From Xanthocytophaga sp031424975 (GTDB lineage: Bacteria > Bacteroidota > Bacteroidia > Cytophagales > 172606-1), in contig JANPIL010000141.1 of assembly GCA_031424975.1 (NCBI GenBank), positions 12,885 through 76,884 of the forward strand: 64,000 nt of DNA, in the 5' to 3' direction. Made by a program: the position numbers and the translations under genes. Below, in pieces: positions 24,211 through 31,727 of this stretch (positions within the stretch are counted from its first letter, which is position 1; every line of letters starts with the position of its first letter). The notes under the pieces are model-generated. The model worked only from the letters and a program-made list of their open reading frames with translations, had not been told where the DNA came from and searched no databases.

Positions 24211-24327
24211 TCAGTGCTTGTACAAGGCCCGGCTCGATGCCTGTTTGGGGCGTTTGCAATGAGCGGGGTCGCTGGCGGCGCACGAAAAAAGGCCGGTCAG
24301 GCATAAGGTGAGCAGTATCCATTTCAT
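24211..24327 (-). CDS. Very small lipoprotein
   Basis: A 38-codon frame reads MKWILLTLCLTGLFSCAASD and then a basic tail. The leader ends in LFSC, a good lipobox, so the mature product would be a lipid-anchored peptide of about 23 residues, comparable in size to entericidin-type or lysis lipoproteins. It lies 67 bp downstream of pyrE on the same strand. The function is unknown and there is no conservation evidence. Confidence 0.45.
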   Translation of the reverse strand: MKWILLTLCLTGLFSCAASDPAHCKRPKQASSRALYKH

Positions 24328-24394
24328 GGTTTCGGTGTGTTGTCCGTGCGAATTGCGGTGGTTTGTCTTTAACGGTAAGCGGTTTGCAAATCGT

Positions 24395-25048
24395 TCATCC
24401 GGGCTGCCATGATTCAGGATTCTGCCGCCAAGCCGCCAACGAAACCCGGTCGGTTTCGGAGATGATGTTGCGGCGGGTAGCTTCAGTGAGCAGGTGCGCG
24501 TAATCGCTCAGGCAAACCAATGGCATTTGCCTTGCCGCAAAATTGCGTTCGGCTTCGGCAAAGCCATACGTGAAAATGGCCGCCATGCCCAGCACTTCGG
24601 CCCCGGCTTGGCGCAACGCATCCACGGCTTTCAGCGAACTGCCGCCCGTGGAAACCAGATCTTCGATGACCACCACTTTTTGTCCGGCGGATAATTCGCC
24701 TTCAATCGCGTTGCCCATGCCGTGTTCCTTGGGTTTGGCACGCACATACACAAACGGCAACGCCAGCGCGTCGGCCACCAAGGCACCCTGCGGAATGCCC
24801 GCCGTGGCAACACCCGCAATGGCTCCCACGCCGGGGAAAGCCTCGCGGATGCGGGCGGCCAGCGCGTCTTTGATGAACGTGCGGATGCCGGGATAGGACA
24901 AAGCCAGCCGGTTGTCGCAGTAAATCGGCGATTTCCAGCCCGAACTCCACGTGAATGGCTCGCCGGGCCGCAACCGGATGGCTCCGATGTCGAGCAGGGC
25001 CGAGGCTACGCGTTGGGCCACGGCATCATGGTCAATGGATGGTATCAT
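24395..25048 (-). CDS. pyrE: Orotate phosphoribosyltransferase
   Basis: This 217-residue enzyme converts orotate and PRPP to OMP in pyrimidine synthesis. The PRPP-binding loop VVVIEDLVSTGGSS near residue 122 and the N-terminal FTWSSGWKSPIYCDNR are diagnostic. The start at 25048 gives the family's usual length. It stands alone here; pyrH and carA of the same pathway are elsewhere in the window. Confidence 0.95.
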   Translation of the reverse strand: MIPSIDHDAVAQRVASALLDIGAIRLRPGEPFTWSSGWKSPIYCDNRLALSYPGIRTFIKDALAARIREAFPGVGAIAGVATAGIPQGALVADALALPFVYVRAKPKEHGMGNAIEGELSAGQKVVVIEDLVSTGGSSLKAVDALRQAGAEVLGMAAIFTYGFAEAERNFAARQMPLVCLSDYAHLLTEATRRNIISETDRVSLAAWRQNPESWQPG

Positions 25049-25114
25049 GCGGCTAAAATAGCGGGTAATGCGCAGCCAAAAAAGCATCTTTTACTGGTTG
25101 CGCCCGATTTACCG

Positions 25115-25143
25115 AAAATAGTATGTTTCCGAAAACCCAAACC
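25115..25143 (+). repeat. 29-bp bipartite repeat, copy 18
   Basis: Both halves are exact. It lies between the divergent pyrE and Nudix genes. Confidence 0.9.
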
Positions 25144-25299
25144 CCCTACCCTTCTCCCCTTGAAATCAAAACCGGGTGGAACGGGTTCTTCGGGCGGCGG
25201 CCAACCGCTACCGGCTTTTGTGTTGCGTTATTGTCAGAAATGCGTTTCTTTTGTATCAGTATCGCGTCTTGTCTCCCCACCTTGTGTTTTCCATCCCAC

Positions 25300-26031
25300 A
25301 TGAATCTTTTCATCAACGACAAGCACGTGAAAGTCGTGAAAATGGAGGCCTTCACGGCGCAACAGTCCAAATTCAGCCGCATCATTGACGGGCAGACCGT
25401 GGAAGTGGCCGCCACCGACCTGGAGGGCGATGTGGCGGTGACCAACCCCTCGGTGGTGCTGCTCTATCGGTTGTTTGCCTTACTGCGCGACAAGAAACTG
25501 AGGAAACTCAGCTCGCTCACGCTGGCCTCGCCAGACAAGCAGATACTGACCGAGGCAATCAAGGCTCCGTACCGGATTATTGAGGCGGCAGGCGGCGTGG
25601 TACGCAAAGACAACCGAATACTGATGATTTACCGGCTGGGTGCTTGGGACTTGCCGAAAGGAAAAATGGAGAAGGACGAGACATTTCGCGAAACCGCCGT
25701 GCGCGAAGTGGAGGAAGAATGCCGCGTGAAGGTGCAACTGCACGAAAAAATCTGCACCACTTGGCACACCTACACCCAAAATGGCAGCGGAATCCTGAAG
25801 CAGACCAAATGGTACGCCATGACCTGCCTCGACGACAGTGCCATGGCTCCGCAACGCGAAGAGGGCATTGAACGCGTGGAGTGGATCAGCGAGGAAAAAA
25901 CCTTGGAACTGACCGCCACTTCGTATCCTTCCATCCGGTTTGTGTGCCACAAGTATTTTAACAGGAAGCAGTCTGGCGACCCGGAAACGGGCTACGGGCT
26001 GGTTTCGGCTTTGAAAAAGATACTATTTTGA
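25300..26031 (+). CDS. Nudix hydrolase family protein
   Basis: The 243-residue protein has an N-terminal extension (about residues 1-90) and a Nudix domain, with a box near residues 125-147 (GKMEKDETFRETAV then REVEEEC). The final glycine of the classical box is replaced by arginine, so the catalysis or substrate may be atypical. The substrate, a nucleoside diphosphate derivative, cannot be told. The start is the ATG at 25300; the upstream open frame is non-coding in character. The last residues (KKILF) and stop region are encoded by 29-bp repeat copy 19. Confidence 0.85.
   Translation: MNLFINDKHVKVVKMEAFTAQQSKFSRIIDGQTVEVAATDLEGDVAVTNPSVVLLYRLFALLRDKKLRKLSSLTLASPDKQILTEAIKAPYRIIEAAGGVVRKDNRILMIYRLGAWDLPKGKMEKDETFRETAVREVEEECRVKVQLHEKICTTWHTYTQNGSGILKQTKWYAMTCLDDSAMAPQREEGIERVEWISEEKTLELTATSYPSIRFVCHKYFNRKQSGDPETGYGLVSALKKILF
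26001..26029 (-). repeat. 29-bp bipartite repeat, copy 19 (gene end)
   Basis: The first half is exact; the second half is GAAACC. It encodes the C-terminus VSALKKILF of the Nudix protein. Confidence 0.8.
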
Positions 26032-26146
26032 AAGGCGGGGACGGAACGGCAGAACAACGCTTCTGCGTCGCCCGCAAGTTGTTTGCGTGAGAATAGGAGT
26101 TGAAAGTAAATGGGTTCAGTGTTTTCCAACCAAAAATTGTACGGCT

Positions 26147-26725
26147 ATGGCAGTTGAAATGGTAACGGGTGTCTCGCTGGAGGAATACTGCCGGTTGGAA
26201 TACGACGCGAAAACAAAACACGAGTACATTAACGGTGAAATCATCCCCATGCCCTACACCTCCGAAAACCACGGCCTGATTGCTTCCAATATGGCTGTTG
26301 CCATTGGAATCTGCCTCAAAGGTAGCAAAAACCACCGCCTCTACATTGCCGACCGGATGCTGTATGTGCCTACCGATGCCAATGAGGGCAACACGTACTA
26401 CCCCGACCTGATGATTGTGGAAGGCGAACCGGTTTTCAAGGCCATCAGTGCCAATATGCAGGCTACCACCAACCCGGCGGTGGTGATTGAAATACTGTCG
26501 GGCAGCAACGCCGACAACGACTTGGTTGAAAAACTGACGCACTACAAAACGATACCCACGCTGAAACAATACCTGATTTTCTGGCAGACCAAAAGGCAGG
26601 TAGAAACTTTTACGCGCATCAATGAAAAGGAATGGCTCGATGTGGTGCTGACCGAAAAGGAAGGCGCGGTGCGGATATTGGATTGTGAACTCTCATTCGG
26701 CGACATCTACGAAAAGGTATTCTGA
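26147..26725 (+). CDS. Uma2 family endonuclease-like protein
   Basis: The 192-residue protein belongs to the Uma2/DUF820 family with a PD-(D/E)XK-like core: HEYINGEIIPM near residue 24, YYPDLMIVEG near residue 84 and AVVIEILSGSNADND near residue 112. The residues expected for metal binding are present. Members are numerous in some bacteria and their role is unsettled. The start at 26147 was chosen because MAVEMVTGVSLEEY is the family's usual beginning. The next gene starts 9 bp on and may be cotranscribed. Confidence 0.85.
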   Translation: MAVEMVTGVSLEEYCRLEYDAKTKHEYINGEIIPMPYTSENHGLIASNMAVAIGICLKGSKNHRLYIADRMLYVPTDANEGNTYYPDLMIVEGEPVFKAISANMQATTNPAVVIEILSGSNADNDLVEKLTHYKTIPTLKQYLIFWQTKRQVETFTRINEKEWLDVVLTEKEGAVRILDCELSFGDIYEKVF

Positions 26726-26734
26726 CACAACCCG

Positions 26735-27193
26735 ATGAAATCAATCGCAAATACCGACGGCAGGGATGAGATTTTGGGCAGGATTGCCCGCCTGACGCAC
26801 GAATCCAAGGGTTTGTGGGGCAAAATGAACGTGAACCAGATGGTTTGCCACTGCGCCGACCAAGTGAGAATCTGCATCGGCACGAAACCGGCCCGACAAA
26901 AAGGCAATTTCCTGACGCGGACGCTAATCAAGTTTGCGGCGTTGAACTTGCCCATTGCCATGCCCAAAAACATGAGGACAATCTACGAACTGGATCCCGG
27001 AAAAGCCGGCATGACCCAGCCCTCGGGTTTTCGGGAAGACCGTGACGAACTCGTGGGTTTGATCGGCCACTTTTTTTCGCTGCCCGGCGGCCAGCGTTTC
27101 AGCCATCCGGTTTTTGGCGGCCTCAGCAAACGCGAATTGGGTAAACTCACCTACCTCCATTTAAACCACCACCTGCAACAATTCGGGGTGTAA
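26735..27193 (+). CDS. DUF1569 / DinB-like protein
   Basis: This 152-residue four-helix protein of the DUF1569 family shows WGKMNVNQMVCHCADQ near residue 28 and a C-terminal HPVFGGLSKRELGKLTYLHL followed by NHHLQQFGV. The spaced histidines suggest a metal site like that of DinB/YfiT proteins. The biochemical role is unknown. It follows the Uma2 gene by 9 bp. Confidence 0.85.
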   Translation: MKSIANTDGRDEILGRIARLTHESKGLWGKMNVNQMVCHCADQVRICIGTKPARQKGNFLTRTLIKFAALNLPIAMPKNMRTIYELDPGKAGMTQPSGFREDRDELVGLIGHFFSLPGGQRFSHPVFGGLSKRELGKLTYLHLNHHLQQFGV

Positions 27194-27207
27194 CAAAACA
27201 ATATCTC

Positions 27208-27236
27208 AAAATAGTATCTTTCGGAAAGCCCAAACC
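27208..27236 (+). repeat. 29-bp bipartite repeat, copy 20
   Basis: Both halves are exact. It lies between the convergent DUF1569 and xseB genes. Confidence 0.9.
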
Positions 27237-27274
27237 CAACCCTTGCAACAGCCGTGCTTTCCACAACCCTGTTG

Positions 27275-27475
27275 TTACGGGTTTTGTCCCAGTTTTTGCA
27301 GCCGCACTTCCGCCTCCGACAAATACGCCCGGCACTGGCTGATGTGCCGCGTGGCCTCCTCAAAAAGCGTGAGTGAATCATCAAACGGCTGGTTGCCGTC
27401 TTGCAGCAACCCTTGTATTTCGCGGATGCGGTTCAGGGCGGTTTCTAAGTGGAAATCGGTTGAGGGTGTTTTCAT
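27275..27475 (-). CDS. xseB: Exodeoxyribonuclease VII small subunit
   Basis: The 66-residue helical protein matches XseB: ETALNRIREIQGLLQ near residue 11, SLTLFEEATRHISQCRAYL near residue 34, then AEVRLQKLG. With XseA it degrades single-stranded DNA. The large subunit is not in the window. The start at 27475 (MKTPSTDF) gives the family length; the open frame upstream is the translation of repeat copy 21. Confidence 0.85.
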   Translation of the reverse strand: MKTPSTDFHLETALNRIREIQGLLQDGNQPFDDSLTLFEEATRHISQCRAYLSEAEVRLQKLGQNP

Positions 27476-27554
27476 GGCTTTGTATCTGTCTGTTCGCAAT
27501 CTGTGGACTATGGTTTTTACCGGCTTTTGCAAGACATTTCCGGAAACAGGTGCA

Positions 27555-27583
27555 GGTTTGGCATTTTTGAAAGATACTATTTC
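27555..27583 (-). repeat. 29-bp bipartite repeat, copy 21
   Basis: The halves read GAAATAGTAT and CAAACC. It lies 80 nt upstream of xseB. Confidence 0.8.
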
Positions 27584-27602
27584 CCAAACCGGGTTCAACA
27601 AT

Positions 27603-27649
27603 AACTCACCGATGCTTTTGCCTGAAGCAAAGGCATCGGTGAGTTATAG
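27603..27649. terminator. Strong inverted repeat downstream of the YceI gene
   Basis: AATAACTCACCGATGC and GCATCGGTGAGTTAT pair, with inner CTTTTGC/GCAAAG extending the stem. It lies 44 bp after the YceI stop on the minus strand and probably ends that transcript, though no long T-run follows. Confidence 0.5.
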
Positions 27650-27692
27650 CATGCATGCAAGGGCGCAATCGTTTTCACCGGGAAAGGGCGTG

Positions 27693-28226
27693 TTATTTTT
27701 TCACGAGTTCCAGTGTGCTCACCAGGCTCACCTTTTCGCCCAGCGCCGCTGCCGGATAGTTTTTTCCGATATCGAAAGCCATGCGTTCGATAAGCGCCGT
27801 CGCATTGAACACCGCAATCGTGCTTTTATACACGGGATGCTCAAATTCGCCCTCGTAAGTGGCCTCAAGGACAATAGGCTTTTCAATGCCATTTACGGAG
27901 AGATTTCCTTTGATTGTATACTCTTTGCCTCCTACTTTTTCAATCGAACTGCTTTGGAAACGGATTTCAGGATGAGTGGCAACATCAAAAAAGTCCGGTG
28001 TTTTCAAATGCCCGTCCCGGTTCGCGTCATTCGTATCGATTGAATCAGCCTTGATGACAATTTCCAAACTCCCATCCGAAAAATCATCCTCGGCATAGGT
28101 AAAGCTGCCGGCAAAATCCTTGAAGCTGCCTTTCACCTTTGCAATCATAAAATGTGAAATCGTAAAAGACAAATTTGTGTGGGCTTTGTCGATTTCCCAA
28201 TGGGTTTTTTTGATCTGATCAACCAT
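27693..28226 (-). CDS. YceI family protein
   Basis: This 177-residue lipocalin-like YceI protein shows THWEIDKAHTNLSFTISHF at the N-terminus, SFKDFAGSF, and FDVATHPEIRFQSSSI. The fold binds isoprenoid-like lipids in characterised members. There is no signal peptide, so unlike many relatives it is probably cytoplasmic. The diverging gene to the right encodes no partner. The function in this organism is unknown. Confidence 0.9.
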   Translation of the reverse strand: MVDQIKKTHWEIDKAHTNLSFTISHFMIAKVKGSFKDFAGSFTYAEDDFSDGSLEIVIKADSIDTNDANRDGHLKTPDFFDVATHPEIRFQSSSIEKVGGKEYTIKGNLSVNGIEKPIVLEATYEGEFEHPVYKSTIAVFNATALIERMAFDIGKNYPAAALGEKVSLVSTLELVKK

Positions 28227-28314
28227 GTCGTGAGCGGATTACATTGTCTGTCAATATTGACATCACAAAGTTCACGCAAACACATTTATTGAACCATGGA
28301 CAAAACTCCGCCAA

Positions 28315-29187
28315 TCAGGCACTTTTGGGATTTTCCTTTTGAAAGCCACTCGGGCTTGTGCCGGTATGTCTTGTGAAAAAACGGCTGAAATATGATGCGT
28401 CTTCGAAGCCCAAGCGGTCGGCTATTTCTTTTATGCTGTGTTCGCTGTAGAACAGCAGCCGTTTGGCTTCCACAACTATCCGTCCATGGATAGTCTGGAT
28501 GGCGGTTTCGCCGGTGGCGCTTCTCACCATTTCATTCAGGTGTTTCGCCGTAAGGAATAGTTTGTCGGCGTAAAATGACACATCATGGTTTTTGTTGTAG
28601 TGTTCTTCGATGAGCCAAACGAAGTCGAAAAATGTTTTCTTGTGCTGGCTTTCCGCCAACATTGATTTCTCCAGTTCCTTACGCCCGCTCCTTAAAACGC
28701 CCGCAAGCATTATTTTCAATGCCGACCGTATGGTTTCAAAATCGGGCCGCTCAAGTTTCAATTCCCCGTTGATGATGCTAATGCAGGCAAAAAAATTATT
28801 TTCGTCCTGGCTGTCCAGCCGTATGTCAGGCATCTGGTTGCTCAGGAACGCGAACCGGATCAGGAAAGCCGCATCCGGCGTTTCCCTGTAGACAAACTCC
28901 TTTTCGAAGATGATGACAACTCCCCGCTCAATGTTTCCCCTGTCAAAATTGTGCACTTGTCCGGGACTGATACAGAAAAGCGTGGGTGCTGCAATCCGGT
29001 AATCCACAAAGTCAACCTGATGGGTACCCGTGCCCTTTTCAATGAACACCAACTCATAGAATGAATGCCTGTGATTTGAATATTCCTTGTGCACTTGGTT
29101 ATAAACCTCGATACTCAATACCCTGAAAGGAATGGGTTTTTCCGCAGTCGGCTTTATCTGATGCGTAACTAGGTTTTTGTTGCCCAC
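28315..29187 (-). CDS. AraC family transcriptional regulator
   Basis: The 290-residue regulator has an N-terminal cupin-like sensing domain (about residues 20-170; NHRHSFYELVFIEKGTGTHQ) and a C-terminal AraC helix-turn-helix pair (about residues 190-285; HSIKEIADRLGFEDASYFSR, then HTGTSPSGFQ). It probably controls a neighbouring gene, possibly the YceI gene downstream, which is inference. The start is uncertain: the GTG at 29187 is the first plausible one, and the frame is open for 54 codons upstream through repeat copy 22 into the gldG tail. Confidence 0.85.
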   Translation of the reverse strand: MGNKNLVTHQIKPTAEKPIPFRVLSIEVYNQVHKEYSNHRHSFYELVFIEKGTGTHQVDFVDYRIAAPTLFCISPGQVHNFDRGNIERGVVIIFEKEFVYRETPDAAFLIRFAFLSNQMPDIRLDSQDENNFFACISIINGELKLERPDFETIRSALKIMLAGVLRSGRKELEKSMLAESQHKKTFFDFVWLIEEHYNKNHDVSFYADKLFLTAKHLNEMVRSATGETAIQTIHGRIVVEAKRLLFYSEHSIKEIADRLGFEDASYFSRFFTRHTGTSPSGFQKENPKSA

Positions 29188-29221
29188 ATTTTTACAGGGT
29201 TTGTGAACCCGGAATCGCGCG

Positions 29222-29250
29222 GGTTCGGCCTTTACGAAAGATACTATTTC
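29222..29250 (-). repeat. 29-bp bipartite repeat, copy 22 (degenerate)
   Basis: The halves read GAAATAGTAT and CGAACC. It lies 5 nt after the gldG stop. Confidence 0.65.
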
Positions 29251-29255
29251 CCCGC

Positions 29256-30926
29256 TTACACCGCGTATTTCCTGCGCCGCCAGTAGGTACGCGCCACGCC
29301 GAAAACCACAATCACCGCCACGGGCAGCAGCAGGTTGGTGAGCTGCCATTGCAGGCGCTGGTCGCGGAGTTTCTGCTTGTCGAGTGGGCGCAGCACGATT
29401 TCCTTGCTGCGGGCGGCAATCACGCCGTTTTCGTCAATCAGGTAATCCACGGCGTGCAGCACGAAATCCTTGTTGGCAAATGTCACGTTCATGAACTTAT
29501 CAAAGCCGAGCGGCGCAAACTTGCCCGTTTGCGGGTCTATCTCGTTGGCGGGCAGGTCGCCATCCGAACAAACCACGATTTTGGAAGGCTGCCCGTAATC
29601 CCTGAAAGTCTTGGCACGCGGGTCGGCGGCGGTGATGCGGTTGGCGTACAACGACCGGAAACTGCCTTCCAGCAGATAGGCCACCGGCTGCGAACCGGCA
29701 TTGAACTGCTGCGGATCGGGGTCGCGGCGGGCTTCGTTGAAATCTATTTTGGCCGGGGCCGCCGTCACTTTCGAGTAGCGCGAAGTGAACATGAGCGGCG
29801 TTTTGCGGATGCCATTGGCGCGCACGGTATCCATTGTACCCGCGTAATGCGCATACACCGCGTCGAGGTTGCGCACAATCGGGTGCTTGGAAAACGTGTT
29901 GATAAGCGGGTAAAACCGCCACGGCATGAGTTGTATTTGCGGCTGCTCGCCAAATTTGCCCACGTTCATCGGGATCTGCCCGCTGTTCATGTCTTGGATC
30001 ACGTTGCGGTTCAGCCGCACGCCGTACCGGAACAGCAAATCGTCGAGGTTCAGGTCGTTTTCAATGGCCAGCGTGCTTTCGCCGCGCATGATTGTGTCCG
30101 ATTTCAGCGCGTCCACGAAAAACAACGCCCGCCCACCGCTGACAATGAACTGGTCGAGCTTGTATTTGTCGGTCTCCGAGAATGCCGAATCGGGCTTGGC
30201 AACGATAATCGCATCTAAGCCTTGCAGCGACTGTTGGGTGCGTAAGTTGAATGTGTAAACCTCGTAATACGCTTGCAGTGAATTGATCAGGTCGGCCATT
30301 TGCACGGGGCGCAGATTGCCGTAGCCTTGCAGAATGCCAATGCGTTTTTTCTCTTTCAACGTGAGCCGCCGGATGGCCGAAGCCAGTTCATATTCCACAT
30401 TTTCAACCGACTGGTTCAGAATCTGTTCCGAACCCACGCCTTTGGTGCGCTGGTTGCCGCGCAGCAGCATCACCGGCACTTCGCGGCCTTCGTAGCTGAC
30501 AATGGCTCCGGGCACCACAATCCGCTCCACGGTTTTGCCCTCTTCCTTATCCACCAAATTGGTCGGGTTAATTCCCTTTTTGGCGAGTTCAAAGAGTTTT
30601 TCGTTGAGTTTTTTCTTGTCAGGCTCGGCGGTCACGTCTTCAAAACGGTAGCGCACGTTGCCTCCGGCGTAGGCTTTGAATTCCTCCAGCTTTTCCTGCA
30701 CCGCCGTTTGCAGCCGCCGGAACGCGGGCGGCAACTGGCCTTGCAAATACACGGTAACCAACACCGGCGCATCGAGTTTTTCGAGCAGCCGTTCGGTGGC
30801 TGGCGCAATGGTATAACGCTGGTCTTCAGTCAGATCGGCGCGAAAAAAAAACCGGTTGGCCAGCACATTCAGCAGTACAACCGCCGCGATTCCGATGGCG
30901 AACTGGAGGAGGTTTTTTCTTTTCAT
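29256..30926 (-). CDS. gldG: Gliding motility ABC transporter auxiliary protein GldG
   Basis: The 556-residue protein begins with one membrane helix (about residues 8-27), followed by a large periplasmic ABC-type auxiliary domain (LTEDQRYTIAPATERLLEKL, then AVVV-type strands such as RIGILQGYGNLRP). It ends with a second helix and a basic tail (LLLPVAVIVVFGVARTYWRR). GldG works with GldA and GldF in flavobacterial gliding; many non-gliding Bacteroidota also carry it. GldA and GldF are not in the window, so only the homology is firm, not motility. Confidence 0.88.
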   Translation of the reverse strand: MKRKNLLQFAIGIAAVVLLNVLANRFFFRADLTEDQRYTIAPATERLLEKLDAPVLVTVYLQGQLPPAFRRLQTAVQEKLEEFKAYAGGNVRYRFEDVTAEPDKKKLNEKLFELAKKGINPTNLVDKEEGKTVERIVVPGAIVSYEGREVPVMLLRGNQRTKGVGSEQILNQSVENVEYELASAIRRLTLKEKKRIGILQGYGNLRPVQMADLINSLQAYYEVYTFNLRTQQSLQGLDAIIVAKPDSAFSETDKYKLDQFIVSGGRALFFVDALKSDTIMRGESTLAIENDLNLDDLLFRYGVRLNRNVIQDMNSGQIPMNVGKFGEQPQIQLMPWRFYPLINTFSKHPIVRNLDAVYAHYAGTMDTVRANGIRKTPLMFTSRYSKVTAAPAKIDFNEARRDPDPQQFNAGSQPVAYLLEGSFRSLYANRITAADPRAKTFRDYGQPSKIVVCSDGDLPANEIDPQTGKFAPLGFDKFMNVTFANKDFVLHAVDYLIDENGVIAARSKEIVLRPLDKQKLRDQRLQWQLTNLLLPVAVIVVFGVARTYWRRRKYAV

Positions 30927-30953
30927 TGATTCAGGAATAAAAGGGCAATGTCA

Positions 30954-30982
30954 GGTTTGGGCTTTTGGAAAGATACTATTTT
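30954..30982 (-). repeat. 29-bp bipartite repeat, copy 23
   Basis: Both halves are exact. It lies 27 nt upstream of gldG. Confidence 0.9.
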
Positions 30983-31103
30983 GCAAAGGTGTAAGCGAAA
31001 ATGCCCACACCGGGTGCGTGTTTCCTGTTTGTGTTGGAAAATGGGAAGTTTCAAAAATCAAAAACCTGCGGTTTTTTGCACAAGCTGAAGCGTGTGCTAC
31101 CGC

Positions 31104-31568
31104 TTACCTCATCCGGTCGGCGGAGCGGACCAGTTTTTCATCGCGGCGGATGAAACGGTTGGCGAGGATGTTGAAAGTCAGGGCCGCCATGGGCAGGTAG
31201 GTTCCGATTTTGAATACGCCCTCGTTGTTGGGGATAACCGTTTCGGCCTCGCGCGAAAAATAAATGATCAGGCCCAGCACACCCGCCATCACCAAGGCAT
31301 TCATGGCTCCCAGACCCGTTTGTGCCGTGCGGTTTTTGTACTGCGACAAGGAATAAGCGGCTATTGCGGCGGCCACCAGTGCCAGTGCGGCAATGTACCA
31401 CACGTTGCGGCTGCTCACCTCGGCTCCGGCCTGCACAACCGTCATCTTCATGGCCGACAGTTCCACACGTTTGCCATTTGCTGCTTCCTCCCAGTTTCCC
31501 ACAAAAGCGGTGGTGGCCATGCAAGCCGCAATGAGCAGCAAAAATACGGATTGGATACGCTGAATCAT
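31104..31568 (-). CDS. DUF4293 family membrane protein
   Basis: This 154-residue inner membrane protein has four predicted helices (about residues 5-22, 57-76, 84-105 and 115-135) and the DUF4293 N-terminus MIQRIQSVFLLLIAACM. The family is restricted to Bacteroidota and has no known function. The next gene on the strand is gldG, 177 bp away. Confidence 0.85.
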   Translation of the reverse strand: MIQRIQSVFLLLIAACMATTAFVGNWEEAANGKRVELSAMKMTVVQAGAEVSSRNVWYIAALALVAAAIAAYSLSQYKNRTAQTGLGAMNALVMAGVLGLIIYFSREAETVIPNNEGVFKIGTYLPMAALTFNILANRFIRRDEKLVRSADRMR

Positions 31569-31651
31569 GTTAGTTGGATAAATGGTTGGTTGTCAATTGC
31601 CTGTTGCGGCGCAAAGTTAAAGTTAAAATGAATCGGTTGTTGGCCTCCGGG

Positions 31652-31680
31652 GGTTTAGCGTTTTGAAAGGATACGGCCTC
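31652..31680 (-). repeat. 29-bp bipartite repeat, copy 24 (truncated)
   Basis: The second half (TAAACC) and spacer are present, but only GTAT of the first half remains before a C-rich repeat begins, as if the two repeats had recombined or one had been inserted. Confidence 0.5.
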
Positions 31681-31684
31681 CCCC

Positions 31685-31725
31685 CTGTCTGCCGACAGGC
31701 AGGCAACCCCCTCCGAAAGAGGGGG
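31685..31725. repeat. Paired inverted repeats (CCTGTC and CCCCCTC families)
   Basis: CCTGTC-TGCC-GACAGG is followed by CCCCCTCCGAAAGAGGGGG (31707-31725). The latter is the exact reverse complement of 32995-33013 inside the MutS-like gene. It lies just downstream of that gene and may serve as its terminator. Confidence 0.6.
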
Positions 31726-31727
31726 CT

